From contig JAPTOF010000020.1 in NCBI GenBank assembly GCA_028554755.1, positions 2,423,001 to 2,487,000 of the forward strand: a DNA stretch of 64,000 nt, read 5' to 3'. The DNA is from Cordia subcordata. Taxonomy: Eukaryota > Streptophyta > Magnoliopsida > Boraginales > Cordiaceae. Made by a program: the position numbers and the translations under genes. Under the pieces are notes generated by a model. That model worked only from the letters and a program-made list of their open reading frames with translations, did no database searches and was not told the DNA's origin. Position 1 is the first letter of the stretch. Each line of letters starts with the position of its first letter. This document shows, piece after piece, positions 26,003 through 36,660 of the stretch.

Positions 26003-26120
26003 GCCAGAGCCCAACTCTGTTATCATGTTAAAAATTACTGAAGTTTTTTTAATAAAAACAATTGGTTCATATAAGGAGTAACCCAAGATGTATATGACAG
26101 TCTTAAATTTTATGATTTAT
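26003..26120 (+). repeat. Dispersed repeat family A, copy 3
   Basis: Same block order: agcccaactctgttatcatg, ttaaaaattactga, then an ataaaaacaattggttcata core and gacagtcttaaattttatga. Identity to the other copies is moderate. Confidence 0.5.
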
Positions 26121-26315
26121 TATTATTGTTTTTGTATAAAATTAGTGTATATTGCATTAGGTGCAAGCCGCATCAATGTATTCCAATTTCAGACCTCATC
26201 AATAACAATCCAATGGATTATGCACGGAGCAAATGATGACAATTGTATTTTAAAATAAATCAAATCGTACATAATGCAACTATAGTCGATATCATATATA
26301 TATATATATATATAG

Positions 26316-26789
26316 TGTAACACCCCATCCCACATCGGTTCTTTGTGAGATTTGTGTGCACTTTATCATGACTTGGGTTCACTACTTCTGTCATCACCGG
26401 CTTAAGCATTTTGGGTCAGTTGACTAGGCTCAAGTGTGGTGGTAGACCAGTAGTTGGGCACAGTGGGTCTGATTGGTATCGAGCGGGCTCGGCGGATTTC
26501 ACGCACAGGGTTTTGGTGTAGTTACATTATTGTGTTTAGGCAGCGGATTCCACACTGCCTGGGGTTCTGGGCTGTGATTCTGTTATTGTGTTTGGGCCGT
26601 GATGAGGACGTCGCGTCTTTAAGGGGGGAGTTTGTAACGCCCCATCCCACATCAGTTCTTTGTGAGATTTGTATGCACTTTATAATGACTTGGGTTCATT
26701 ACTACTGTCATCACCGGCTTAAGCATTTTGGGTCAGTTGGTTAGGGTCAAGTGTGGTTGTAGGCCAGTAGTTGGGCCTGAATCGTTACA
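26316..26789 (+). mobile_element. TRIM: miniature LTR retrotransposon, 474 bp
   Basis: Two direct terminal repeats of about 157 bp, at about 26316-26472 and 26633-26789. Both begin tgtaac.ccccatcccacat and share the run ctgtcatcaccggcttaagc. The left repeat is followed by ttggtatcgagc, resembling a tRNA-Met primer-binding site. The right repeat is preceded by the purine tract aaggggggag. The right repeat starts TG and ends CA. Flanking pentamers are tatag and tattg (4 of 5 match). The 160-bp interior has no coding capacity. These features define a terminal-repeat retrotransposon in miniature. Confidence 0.85.
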
Positions 26790-27534
26790 TATTGCAACTA
26801 GAGTCGATCTCATTTATCTACCAAGTTAGATAATTTATGCCACTATATATTGCAATTAATCCAATATTGGAAAGGACTTTTTTGCTAATACGCAATCTCA
26901 TAAGAAATGTTGGTATTGAGATCCAACTAGATAGATTCATGCTTAATGATTGTTAAGAGAAGAATTGGGAACTTGTTATTATTGTCATCAAACACAGAAA
27001 ATTTACTTCAGAGAAATCAAATAGTTTATTGCACTTGAGCCTTAATGTTTGGTGCGCATGTCAGCTTTCTCGAATTGTATCTTTAACTCGATATATATCT
27101 GTTGTTCAAGATATTTCAACTTACATGCAGCCCACTATTTAATTTATTCGTGCTTGTATGTATGAGTTTGATATGACTTTTACAATAAGTTCATTTAGCA
27201 ACAAAAATTTCAATTGTCATGTTAATAATTTGAAAGAGATTCAGTGAATAATTTAAATCGGCCGCAAAAATTTAATTTTTTATGAGAAATTAGCCACCGA
27301 TTTGGGTAGATCACAAAATCGATAATGATAAATTATCGAATGATTTGACTCGGTTATAAAATTGATAATAACAAAATTAGTGACCAATTTAAATCAGACA
27401 CTAAATCAGTGACCGACATGAATTGGTCACGAAATTAGAGATCAGTTTATATTGTCACTAACCAAGTTGTAAATTTGTTCTCTTACTAATGAATCCTTAT
27501 GCCACCAAAAAAAAAAAAAAAGAGGAAAAAAAAA
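26790..27534. other. Intergenic between the TRIM and phytocyanin 2
   Basis: AT-rich. Around 27260-27470 there are repeated short phrases (aaatcggt / aaatcgat / gaccgatttaaatc) without clear borders. No gene recognised. Confidence 0.45.
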
Positions 27535-28274
27535 TCAACAAGAAAACTATAACTTGCAGAATTCTTTATAACTGGGATTGGAAATTCAAACTCCAACACA
27601 AAATTACACTAGAGACAATTGATCCAAAAAGTTGAACGTATAACACAAGTAACTAATTGACCATACTTTGCCATGCATGCTTTCAAAATCGAAAAGCAGA
27701 ATTGAACCTAAACCTCTAAATCGTACCGTGTCCGAAACTCAACATTATCAGAAGAACAAAACAACCTCAAAATGCAAAACCAAAGGCAACAACAGCGGAC
27801 AATCCGAGCAGGGTAGCAATAAGCCAGTTGAAAGAAGGCGTGGTTGATGAAGCGTTGAGTATGAAACGCGGGTCTCGGCCTCCTGATGGAAGCACTGGTG
27901 CTGGTGGAGTTTGGGCACCCGAATACAAAGATGGTGGTGCTGCATAAGTCGCGTTAGGGGAATCAAGAGAAGAATCTGAATCTGGGGGACGAACGACGTC
28001 GAATTGGAACTTCATGGCCGCTTTGCAGTGAGCAGGGACACCACAGATGTAGAAGTAAGTAGCAGGCTCTGCAATGTTTATGTTGTCGTTTCCAGACGTG
28101 TAAGTGGCTTCTGGAGATGAGATGGTGCATGACTCATAGTGTTGGCTGCTCACTTGGAGTACGCTGTGCTCTTTCGGGTCATACTGGAAAACTACATGCA
28201 TGTTCCAAGGTCAAGAATCAGTACAGTACATACCAGGCATATACATGTGAGACATACATATATAATATATGTAA

Positions 28275-28453
28275 GCTTGTTTGAATTGATTTTTTTTTAA
28301 ATCATTTTCTTAGAAATTTTAGAAAAATAGTTTTTTTTTAACTTCTTTCAAAATTTTAACTTTTTTAAAATCCAAGTCAAATAGTTATTGCAAAAAGAAT
28401 ATACCTTTTCTAAAAAAAGTATTTTTTTGGTGCGAAAAGTTAATTCAAACAAG

Positions 28454-28455
<2 letters not shown>
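28275..28455. mobile_element. MITE in phytocyanin 2 intron
   Basis: Inverted ends: gcttgtttgaattgattttt at the left, and the reverse complement of taattcaaacaagtc at the right, with poly-T/poly-A inner arms. Gene 1 has a 209-bp intron and this gene 444 bp, which fits an insertion. TAA precedes the left end but the right flank is not an exact duplicate. Confidence 0.6.

Positions 28456-28458
<3 letters not shown>

Positions 28459-28497
<39 letters not shown>
28459..28497. repeat. (TA)n microsatellite
   Basis: Pure TA run directly beside the intronic MITE of phytocyanin 2. Confidence 0.95.
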
Positions 28498-28500
<3 letters not shown>

Positions 28501-28889
28501 AAAGCATATAGCAAATTCTTGTTACGTATGTGTGCTAAGGACGAGCATCATCTCATATTAATTATTAAGAGAAAATTTTCAATTGTTTACATGATTATAG
28601 GATAAAGCAGGACATAGGAATAAGTAGATTTTTACCTAGAACGTCACCAATTTGAAAGGGCGATTCATCGGAAACCCAATCACTGTAAAAATTATCTCCT
28701 GCTTTTCTCCAACCTTTTTGGCCGCCCACTGTGTGAACAACAGCCGTGGAGGCCCTGATGGTGGTACCATAAAGAAAACGAAAATTGCAATTTTGCTTAA
28801 AGCCATAATTAATTCATTCAACCACAAAAAGAGAAAAAAAAAAAAAAACGAAGAATGAAGAATGAACTAGGTTTACATGACACTGCCTT

Positions 28890-28896
28890 GTTTATA
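28890..28896 (-). promoter_or_regulatory. TATA box of phytocyanin 2
   Basis: TATAAAC on the minus strand, followed by aaggcagtg, in the same context (gcctata...aaggcag) as gene 1. The core promoter therefore appears intact although the coding frame is broken. Confidence 0.6.
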
Positions 28897-28899
28897 GGC

Positions 28900-29821
28900 T
28901 TCGGAGTACAACTTTTTCCTAAGAGAAAGAAAAGATACCTAGATTCAAGAGTAAATATTGGAAATATTGCTTTCTTTAATGATCTCTGTATTTGGTAACC
29001 AACTTTTAGAAAAGGTCGTGATACCAAATTAACAAGCTTCGTAGATTTCAATACAATAGATTCTCATTAAACTAGCCAGCAACAATAGGTAATCTTGTTT
29101 CAGATTTGGAGAACACCATAACAGAGCCATTATTATGACTTCCATGCAAAATACGGTTTTCCCAATTTAGTACAGCGATCGGCAATAAATTGGGTTGATT
29201 GCGCAAGAATCATGCTATTTTTCCGTACCATTGACAGAAGAATTTTTTTTTCCCCGGGAAGTGAATTAAAAAGGAAATAATTATTTCCATACTGCTTTTC
29301 TTCCTTCTTACTGAAATTAAAGTACATAATTAAACTGAAAAGCATTAAAAACTGGTTTGCACAATTATGAGTCTACAAAAGCAAGAACAATTGAAAGCCT
29401 CAATGATGAATGCTAATACGAAGATCTGCAATGTTCAATGATTCTTGAAAACTAATCTTTATATTTTGTGAATTTATTTCTCAAATTTTATAGTGATCTT
29501 GCTTGCACACACACTCTAACTAAAAAATCAGAATGTCCATGTCATTTGAGGTTTCATCACAAAAATCAAAGTGCCAATATCATCTGTTGGATTACAAAGG
29601 TTCAGTCACAAATACTAAACAAGAGTTGGGCAGATTGCAAAGAGTTTGTCGAGTTGCACATAGATGGAGCATAGCTCTAATACTAGTTTTATAACAAGAT
29701 ATGCCCAACTCGAAGACTGAACTAAAACGGAACCTCTAATAGATGTTCTATCACAACAATTAAACACGAGTTGGATAGGTTGGGGGTAGCACGTGAATGG
29801 ATACGGGCAGGGGAAGATTGA
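28900..29821. other. Intergenic, no gene recognised
   Basis: AT-rich sequence upstream of phytocyanin 2. No coding region or clear repeat border. Confidence 0.5.
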
Positions 29822-29955
29822 ACCGAAAGCCCATCTCTAATACCGTGTTAAAAGTTACCGAGATTCCATTATAAAAATCAATTAGTTAATATGAAAAGTG
29901 ATCAAAGACTTCATATAACGGACTTAAATCTTAAAATTTTCTCATGTAAGACAAA
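29822..29955 (+). repeat. Dispersed repeat family A, copy 4 (best preserved)
   Basis: Block order aaagcccatctctaatacc, gtgttaaaagttaccgag, then attccattataaaaatcaat, tagttaatatgaaaag, and ttaaatcttaaaattttctc. It lies 4 kb from copies 1-3, on the other side of phytocyanin 2. Confidence 0.55.
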
Positions 29956-30515
29956 TATATATCGTAACATCTTTACTTTTATTTTATTTTTTTATTTTTA
30001 GACTTTGACTTCCACAACTTTTGTGGTTGAAGTTGAATACAAGCTGGTCAGGCCCTGAAACGTAGATTAATGGAAACAAGCGAGGCCAATGTGATCCAGT
30101 TTTCTAGCTAGCCTCACTGTAATGCAATGGACTATGCATGGAGTAAATGAGGACAATAAAATTCCAAAATAAATCAATCTCGTACATAGTGCAAGTAGAG
30201 TATATGTCATTATCTATCAGGTTGAACAATTTATGCCACTATATATTCCAAAGTCGAACTTTTGCACTACATATAGAAAAATCTCACGGAAAATCAATGT
30301 CAAATTCATTATAATTAAATTTCACAAAGAATTAACGTGAGACAGAGACGTTACGTTTATCATGAATGAATTTGAACCTCCATTCTTGACTAGTTCTAGC
30401 AGCTTGGGGAGCTTTTCTCTAATTTGATCGTGTACATGCACATACTCATTTATAGCGAAATAAAATAATTACTTTGCTGATTCAGTCAAAAAACGAAAAA
30501 CAAAAAAGGAAGTGC

Positions 30516-31380
30516 TCAAAAGGCAATAGTTGCGGCCCAGCCAAGCATGATAGCAATGAACAAGTTGGAATACATCGTTGATGAAGCCCCGATTCCAGAT
30601 GAAAATGGATCTGGATTTCGGCCACCTGAGCCGAACGGGTACCCTGTCTGGTTGCCGGGGAGTTTATAATCAACCAAGATTCCGAGCTTCTGTCCGGCGG
30701 CGCAGTGTCCACGAGAGCTGCAGATGAAGAAATAACGGCCCCGATCTTGGAGAACGATTTTGTCAACTCCACTGTGGTACGCATGCAATGGAGCTTCAGG
30801 CGCTGTGCATGACTCAAAGTCCTCCTCGTTCACTTCAACCACGTCGTGTTCGTCCGGGGCATACTGGAAAACTACATTGACAATCACCGTCAAATGATTG
30901 ATATATCGTGAAATAAGTTAGAGTTACATATTTAAGGGTCTGATCGGCTTGGCTTACAAATAAGCCAGAACTTTAAAAAAGACTTAATTATAACTTCAAA
31001 AGCAAAAATTTTGAGTTTCTCAAAATTTTTTATTTTAAAAAAAAATAGTTAAAATAATACTTTTAAAAAAAAAAAAAATCAACCCAAATGATCCTTGAAA
31101 CAATTAGGGTCTACAATTTTCAATAACGCGTAACTAGTACATCCGAGGTTGTCTAGTATATAGTAGAGAAATTTGGAAGAATAAGAGGAATTAAGCAGCT
31201 TTTACCAAGGGTATCGCCAACGTGAAAGTTCTTTCCAGAAGCCCAATTAGGGTAGAAATTGAATCCCAGTCTTCGCCAACCTTTGTCTTCACCAACAAAG
31301 TATGTAGCATTAGCAGCCATGCATGCGCTGAAGGCTGCCACCACAACCAAGACAAAGATTGTAGTTTTGATGAAAGCCAT
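30516..31380 (-). CDS. Phytocyanin 3 (stellacyanin-like, Gln axial ligand)
   Basis: Two exons, minus strand: 31380-31206 and 30871-30516, phase-1 intron, 176 aa. A signal peptide (MAFIKTTIFVLVVVAAFS, residues about 1-22) precedes the cupredoxin domain. Ligands: His in DEHDV, then Cys and His in FICSSRGHCAAGQKL, with Gln at the axial position where genes 1 and 2 have Met. That is the stellacyanin pattern and predicts a lower redox potential. A short Gly/Pro-rich linker and hydrophobic tail (IAIMLGWAATIAF) suggest a GPI anchor. It is the most diverged member of the array, and no lesion was seen. Start chosen at the ATG beginning the signal peptide; an in-frame ATG lies five codons upstream. Confidence 0.9.
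30935..31095. mobile_element. MITE-like insertion in phytocyanin 3 intron
   Basis: Degenerate inverted ends: gggtctgatcggcttggctt at the left and, inverted, ggatcatttgggttgatttt at the right, enclosing poly-A/T arms. TAA precedes the left end. The style matches the Tourist-like set here, but target duplication is not exact, so borders are approximate. Confidence 0.4.
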
Positions 31381-31477
31381 AATTATCTCAAGCACGAGTT
31401 ATTATGGGAGAGTTTCTCTAAGTACAAAAAGAGAAAAGAATCAATAGACTTGATGAAGAGACCATGAACTGCCTTCA

Positions 31478-31485
31478 TTTATATA
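31478..31485 (-). promoter_or_regulatory. TATA box of phytocyanin 3
   Basis: TATATAAA on the minus strand, followed by tgaaggcag, matching the TATA-then-GGCAG order of the other two phytocyanin promoters. Confidence 0.6.
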
Positions 31486-31572
31486 TGTTTCTCGTCATGT
31501 ACAATTGTTATGAGAGAGAAAAGATATCTTGGTTAGGGCACAAAGCAAATACATGAATGGAAATACGTCTCC

Positions 31573-31573
<1 letters not shown>

Positions 31574-31604
<31 letters not shown>
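31574..31604. repeat. (CT)n microsatellite
   Basis: Uninterrupted CT run about 195 bp upstream of phytocyanin 3. Confidence 0.95.
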
Positions 31605-31608
<4 letters not shown>

Positions 31609-31963
31609 AATCAATATTGAATTGATGGCAAGGATTCCGGAAAAGATCTCATACCAAATAAACAAGCAATTAATTGCAATATATTCACCTCCTAGTCACC
31701 CAAGAATCCTAATGAGTCTCACTTAAGATTTAAATCTTTCTTTTTTTTTTTCGGTCGGATGAAAATAATTTTTGATGCGTCCTCTTTTAAAAGTTATTCT
31801 CACTACTTCCCTTACTTGCAAAAATGTTACATATATATTTAGGTTGTCTAAAAACCCAATTTTCATCATATTTTCCAAAATTGCTTAATTTTAGTTACAA
31901 ACGGACTCTATTTCTTTTTGAAATGTTGTTTTTGTTGGGTGGTAAACTATGACATATATTAAT

Positions 31964-32010
31964 AAACTAGTCTAACACCCATACCATGTACGGGATGTGA
32001 CTTATATAAT
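31964..32010. repeat. Repeat end, left partner of inverted pair around ndhL
   Basis: Reads aaactagtctaacacccata, then ccatgtacgggatgtgactt. The reverse complement of 36541-36598 has the same layout (aaactagt.ttaatacccgtgcg, gtgggtgttatat). The motif looks like one end of a dispersed plant element. Confidence 0.45.
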
Positions 32011-32856
32011 ATAATTTATTAAAATAATTTAGTTATTTTATGTGACTGAATGTTTCAAACAACTTATATAGCATTAGTTAAATAAATTTGTAGTATAGTA
32101 TAGAAAATATAACTATAAGAACACACATATCTTTAATAATATAGTAGTCAAATAATTAAAATATATACAAAGATGAATAACATATACACGGGAGAAATGA
32201 GTTTTTTTTATCTTGTTATTATTATTGATGGTCAATTTTGAAAATTAATGTGAGGGATAAAAGATAAATTTAACTTTTTATATTAAATTTCTAACATTGA
32301 TTACAACGTTTATAGTTTTGTAAAATCTAATAATTTTAGAAAGAAAAATTATGAATGATATAGATGGATACCTTTCCATCATTTATTGAATATCTTTTCA
32401 ATGTAACATATTAGTATTTTCCTTTTTAATATTCAAGTTAGCCTTTTCCTTTTTAATGATGAAATAAAATAAGAACATTTTAATCTTTTGCATAGTGAAG
32501 TAATAAATTACACATGACAACTATAGAAGAGCCATTAGTTTTGGAGAAAATTATTATGGTGCTTCCATTTCTATTATACATAATATTATAAATTATAGAT
32601 TATCGATCTCTAAAAGCACTGCCTCTTCTCGTTAGAGATTGCTCATCGACTCATTTCAACATGCTTATTATATCTAGGCCAATATTGTTATTATTGTATA
32701 GTGAATGATGTAGTTAAACTACATGCAATTAGCTAGTGTTTTATTGTTTAAGCTTTTGTATATTGTTTAATCATAAAGGTATTGTCATTTGAGACTATAC
32801 ATCAGACGGGAGAGATGCTGATCAATGTTATATATTTTCCCAAAAAAAGGATTAAT

Positions 32857-33070
32857 AAGGGCTTGTCTGTATTTATTTTTTTCAGATGTGTTTTTTACTA
32901 AAACTTTTAACAAATTACTTTTTTTTTGAAATTTTCAAAATTGCAGCTTTTGAAAAAAGAAAAAAAACTGAAATTAAACTCTTTCTAAAGTTTCAACTTG
33001 AAACTTAATGCAAATACATTTTTGAAAAAAAAAAAAGAAATCATGAAAAAAGCCAAATCATACTGCCCCC
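32857..33070. mobile_element. Possible degenerate MITE
   Basis: The left end taagggcttgtctgtattta and the inverted right end gggggcagtatgatttggct resemble each other weakly, with poly-T/poly-A arms inside. No clear target duplication. Confidence 0.3.
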
Positions 33071-33109
33071 AAGTATTTGATACTCAGTCTTCTTCTAGTA
33101 TTGCGTGCT

Positions 33110-33217
33110 GAGGTCGCATGCATCCTGTAAATAGAGGAACTCTATGGTGGATATCTATTGCCGAGGCCGCATATACCCTGTAAATAGAGGAACTCTATGC
33201 ATGGTAGATAATAGATA
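33110..33217. repeat. 53-bp tandem duplication upstream of ndhL
   Basis: Two diverged copies, starting gaggtcgcatgcatcctgta (33110) and gaggccgcatataccctgta (33163). Both contain aaatagaggaactctatg. They lie about 450 bp before the ndhL start. Confidence 0.75.
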
Positions 33218-33664
33218 CCCACCACCATGGCTAAATTGTCAGTTGTCCTTCAGGATTATAGAAGATATCCATTATGATGATCAATTTTATTTACTTTCAT
33301 CACTCTTAGAAATTTTTATTCGGAGACTTATCTTATTTGAATTGATAAGAGTCCATCATATTAAGAGAATTAATTCTAAATTCAAGATTATATATTTAAT
33401 TTCTAGTGGTTGCAGAGGCACTCTCAAGCTTGTTCTATTGGATCTAGGTGGTATGTGGCTTCTGGTGATAATTATGAGAATATGGATTTTGAAAACTTCC
33501 TGCCACGTGGCGACTTATAAGTGAAAACTGTCGAGATAAGTCAAAACCATTTTATTTTCTCTTTTTGTGGGGTTTTATATTAATAGTTTGAAAATTAATT
33601 TTCAAGAGTTTTTGAGGTAAATCCATGCAGCAGATAAGTGAACCACACAGTTGGCTATGAGATA

Positions 33665-35176
33665 ATGAGCTGCACCTTGGGCTTCCATCTACCGAAGGCT
33701 TTGCCTTCGTTTTCCACTTTCCATCATAGAAATCCTTCTCTTTCCATTGCTTCTAAACAAAAGCCACTCTTGCAAAATTCCAATTCCAAAAAGGTAAGCA
33801 TATCATCATGTTTATTTTATTGTTTCTCAATAAATTTCTCTAGATTCCAACTTTGTCATGAAAGTTATTCTACTTCAATCACAGGAGAGCTCAAGCATTA
33901 ACTCACGGCAGATTGAAAATGGCAGTCTCCAAAAATCCACTTTGGGAGTTCAAATTGGAGCACTTTTGGCAACTGTAAGACCTCAAGCTTTGATGCTAAC
34001 TAACCTTATTATTGTTCTTTAGGCTAAACATGTTTTTTCTTTTTTTCTTTTTGTGTTGGATATGTCAACAGCTTGCAGAGCCTTCTTTTGCTGTAACAGG
34101 AGTAAATAATGAAGAAGATTTCTTATGGGTTTTAACCCAGCTGGGAATTTCAGCTTTCTTGTATTTCATTATCTTTCCAGTGAGTGGAAACATATATTTA
34201 TATAATGCTTATTATGTGTTCCCTAAACTGTCTTCTTCTCCTCATTATGAACTGATTAATGAAGGCCTAAGGGCCATATGTGAATTAATCTTGGAAATGG
34301 TTTGCAGCCTATCATTCTGAACTGGCTAAGAATCAGATGGTACAAGAGAGATCTGCTGGAGATGTACTTGCAATTCATGTTTGTCTTCATGTTCTTCCCC
34401 GGGTTAGTGCTTACTTAATTAACATTGTTCTTAACTCGGCCTATCTAGCCTCTTGTTAAATGCTAGGCTATCACTTATTAGACCCCTGACCCGATAAAGT
34501 TTTTTAAATATATGACCATGTATGTACTTTGGGAAAAAAGAAAAACAGAACTAGTTAAATGATGTATTGGTAGGAAAAAAAAAGATTTAGATTCACTCGT
34601 ATCGTTAAAATTTTTATTCAAAATGAGGCAACCCACAAATAAAAGGCAGACGAGGAGGCCAGACTATCAGATTAAATTTGTGTCGATTCGATTCTAATTG
34701 CTCATGTGGTAGTTGAGTAGGAGATGCAGTACCTACGGTTGAGATGTGTTTACAAGTCTTGCTATGTAATAGACCTTAGCTACTTATATTACAAGAATGA
34801 TCGAGAATAGAAATCATCAGGAGAGTAGGAATCATCAGTTTCAAGTTGTGGGGTATATTGCTTGCCCAATCTAAAGTTGGATTCTATTAAGCTTACCTCA
34901 AATGTTATCCGAAGAAAAAAGGCCAATGGATATGAGGGTGAAAAAAGGAGAAATTTATGCAAAGTAATTATTTTTCTCTCTGTGATTTTGGCATGTTTAC
35001 TGAAAAAAAAAAATTCGTCATTTTCCAGGTTGCTGTTATGGGCACCATTCTTGAACTTCAGGAAATTCCCGCGAGATCCATCAATGAAGTATCCTTGGTC
35101 CAAACCAAAAGACCCTTCTCAAATCAAGAATGTATACCTCAAGTATCCTTTGGCCACACCAGAGGATTATGACTAG
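33665..35176 (+). CDS. ndhL: NAD(P)H dehydrogenase-like complex subunit L, chloroplastic
   Basis: Five deduced exons: 33665-33793, 33885-33974, 34072-34179, 34308-34402 and 35029-35176. All borders are GT-AG, and the 570 nt give 189 aa, close to the length I recall for plant NdhL (CRR23). A Ser/Lys-rich plastid transit peptide of about 45-60 residues precedes membrane segments around TQLGISAFLYFIIFP and YLQFMFVFMFFPGLLLW. The conserved C-terminal end includes KFPRDPSMKYPWSKP and ends PLATPEDYD. NdhL is a nuclear-encoded subunit of subcomplex A of the thylakoid NDH complex, which takes part in cyclic electron flow around photosystem I. The start ATG gives MSCTLGFHLPKALPSF. No lesion seen. Confidence 0.93.
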
Positions 35177-36540
35177 TTTTATTCATTTATTTCATTAAAA
35201 TGTGAGTCAGTGTGAAATGTAATCTCCCCCTAGCTCTCCCTTTTCCTACAGTCATCAGGATGTATAGGTCAATGAACTTAAAACATGGTTATAAATGGTG
35301 CAGTATTTTTATACTCAAAATTTGTCAAATCTAATATCACGATCAGCGAAATATACGAGCAATAGATTTTATAGTGACCAATGATTTTGTAAGATATTTA
35401 AAGACACAAATTAGGGAAACAGCTGAGGATAGTCAGATGCTTTTGGTGTTGGATCATTTGCCAATCAAAATTTAACTGCTACCACACATGTACTTGGTCC
35501 TTGTAGCATTAGCATAACGATGTCAATTTTGAACAGATGGTCTCCCAAAAGAGAGATCGAATAATGACTTATTGTGATAAAAACTATATTTAAGCCTTTT
35601 CACAACGAAGACATCTGTGCAAATATCATGACAACAAAACCTTCTAAGCATCGCGCAATCACCAACTATCACATGATACAACCACCCATATAGCTATGAT
35701 CAATTTCCAGGTACTAAATATGTTACAACTATTGGCTGAAGAAAAAACTACCCCCAAAAGCCAAAATAGAGCAAGGGAGTCAAATCAGTCTTCGGTCATG
35801 AATCGAACTGACCCTTGCTTCAGATTCTAAAACCTTCGAACTATCTGGTTGCAAAAACCCATATGGATTATCATATAAATCACACGAGCTGCCTAATCTA
35901 CCGGCTTCTTTGGCAAAAATTAATTGGAGGCTTCCAGACTGAGTCATTAGTGGAAAAACAAGGTTGAAAGATCTACATCTTCCTGAGATTCTTAGAAAAA
36001 GAAAAAGAAAAATTATGAATAATTAAAATTATTCGTTGTTTAATTTTAATTATAACAGCAAGTAGTATTAGAGCCTCTAATACCAGATTAAAATCATTCA
36101 GTGGTGGTGGTGGTTGTTAAAGACAAAAGCCTGCGATGATTTGTATGTATATGTATAATATATTTCATCTAATATCTTTGTGAGTTATTTTTAAGAGGCA
36201 GGAACAAGGAACAAGTTATTCTTCATTATTGTTAATAAGATGTCTATCATTCTTATGCATGATTTTCTTTTCGCTATAATTATTGTTAAATGTTTTAATT
36301 TGTTTCTTCTTTTAGTATAAATTATAATTTTTGAGGATTGTAATGTGCGCTCCAATTTTTGTGTTTATTTTCTATTTTAAATTTTCTTAACAGCCAATCT
36401 TGATTTTTTTACTTTACTCCTGATCGTCTTCCACACTAAAAATAATTGAGTAGCACATTTTTTGGATTTTTTTTTTTGTTTACATAATACAAAAGACAAA
36501 AAAGTTTATTAACACTAACCATATAATTATTAATTATATA
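35177..36540. other. Intergenic downstream of ndhL
   Basis: Probable ndhL 3' UTR at the start, then AT-rich sequence with no recognised gene. Confidence 0.5.
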
Positions 36541-36596
36541 AAATGTAAAATAAAAGATATAACACCCACAACATCGCACGGGTATTAACACTAGTT

Positions 36597-36598
<2 letters not shown>
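36541..36598. repeat. Repeat end, right partner of inverted pair around ndhL
   Basis: Contains aacacccacaacatcgcacg and ggtattaacactagttt, the inverse of the layout at 31964. The two ends face each other 4.6 kb apart with ndhL between them. Low-complexity flanks hide any target duplication. Confidence 0.45.
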
Positions 36599-36599
<1 letters not shown>

Positions 36600-36648
<49 letters not shown>

Positions 36649-36660
36649 GTATGTATGTAT
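36600..36660. repeat. (TA)n then (TATG)n microsatellite
   Basis: Pure TA run to about 36644 followed by tgtatgtatgtatg, directly beside the repeat end. Confidence 0.95.

Larger units (their letters stand above)
27767..28806 (-). pseudogene. Phytocyanin 2, frameshifted in the signal peptide
   Basis: Close paralogue of phytocyanin 1. Exon 1 is 28806-28636 and exon 2 is 28191-27767. Aligned to gene 1, one base is missing at about 28764 (gtggtaccat versus gaggctaccat, + strand), just after MALSKIAIFVFFMV. Translation from the normal ATG leaves the frame and stops at the exon end. Read past the lesion, the rest has no stops, keeps VVHTVG and GDVL, and keeps every copper ligand: His in KEHSV and C-x4-H-x4-M in CGVPAHCKAAMKF. 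The Pro/Ser linker and hydrophobic tail (GLSAVVAFGFAF) are complete. Either a very young pseudogene or a sequencing/assembly error. The intron is enlarged by a MITE. Confidence 0.8.
31640..33109. other. Intergenic between phytocyanin 3 and ndhL
   Basis: Gene-free AT-rich sequence. It holds a repeat end at 31964-32010 and a weak MITE candidate at about 32857-33070. Confidence 0.5.

Noticed and set aside
33144..33524. 126-codon open frame upstream of ndhL
   Set aside because: It includes part of the 53-bp tandem duplication, has no recognisable family, and uses AT-rich chance codons.
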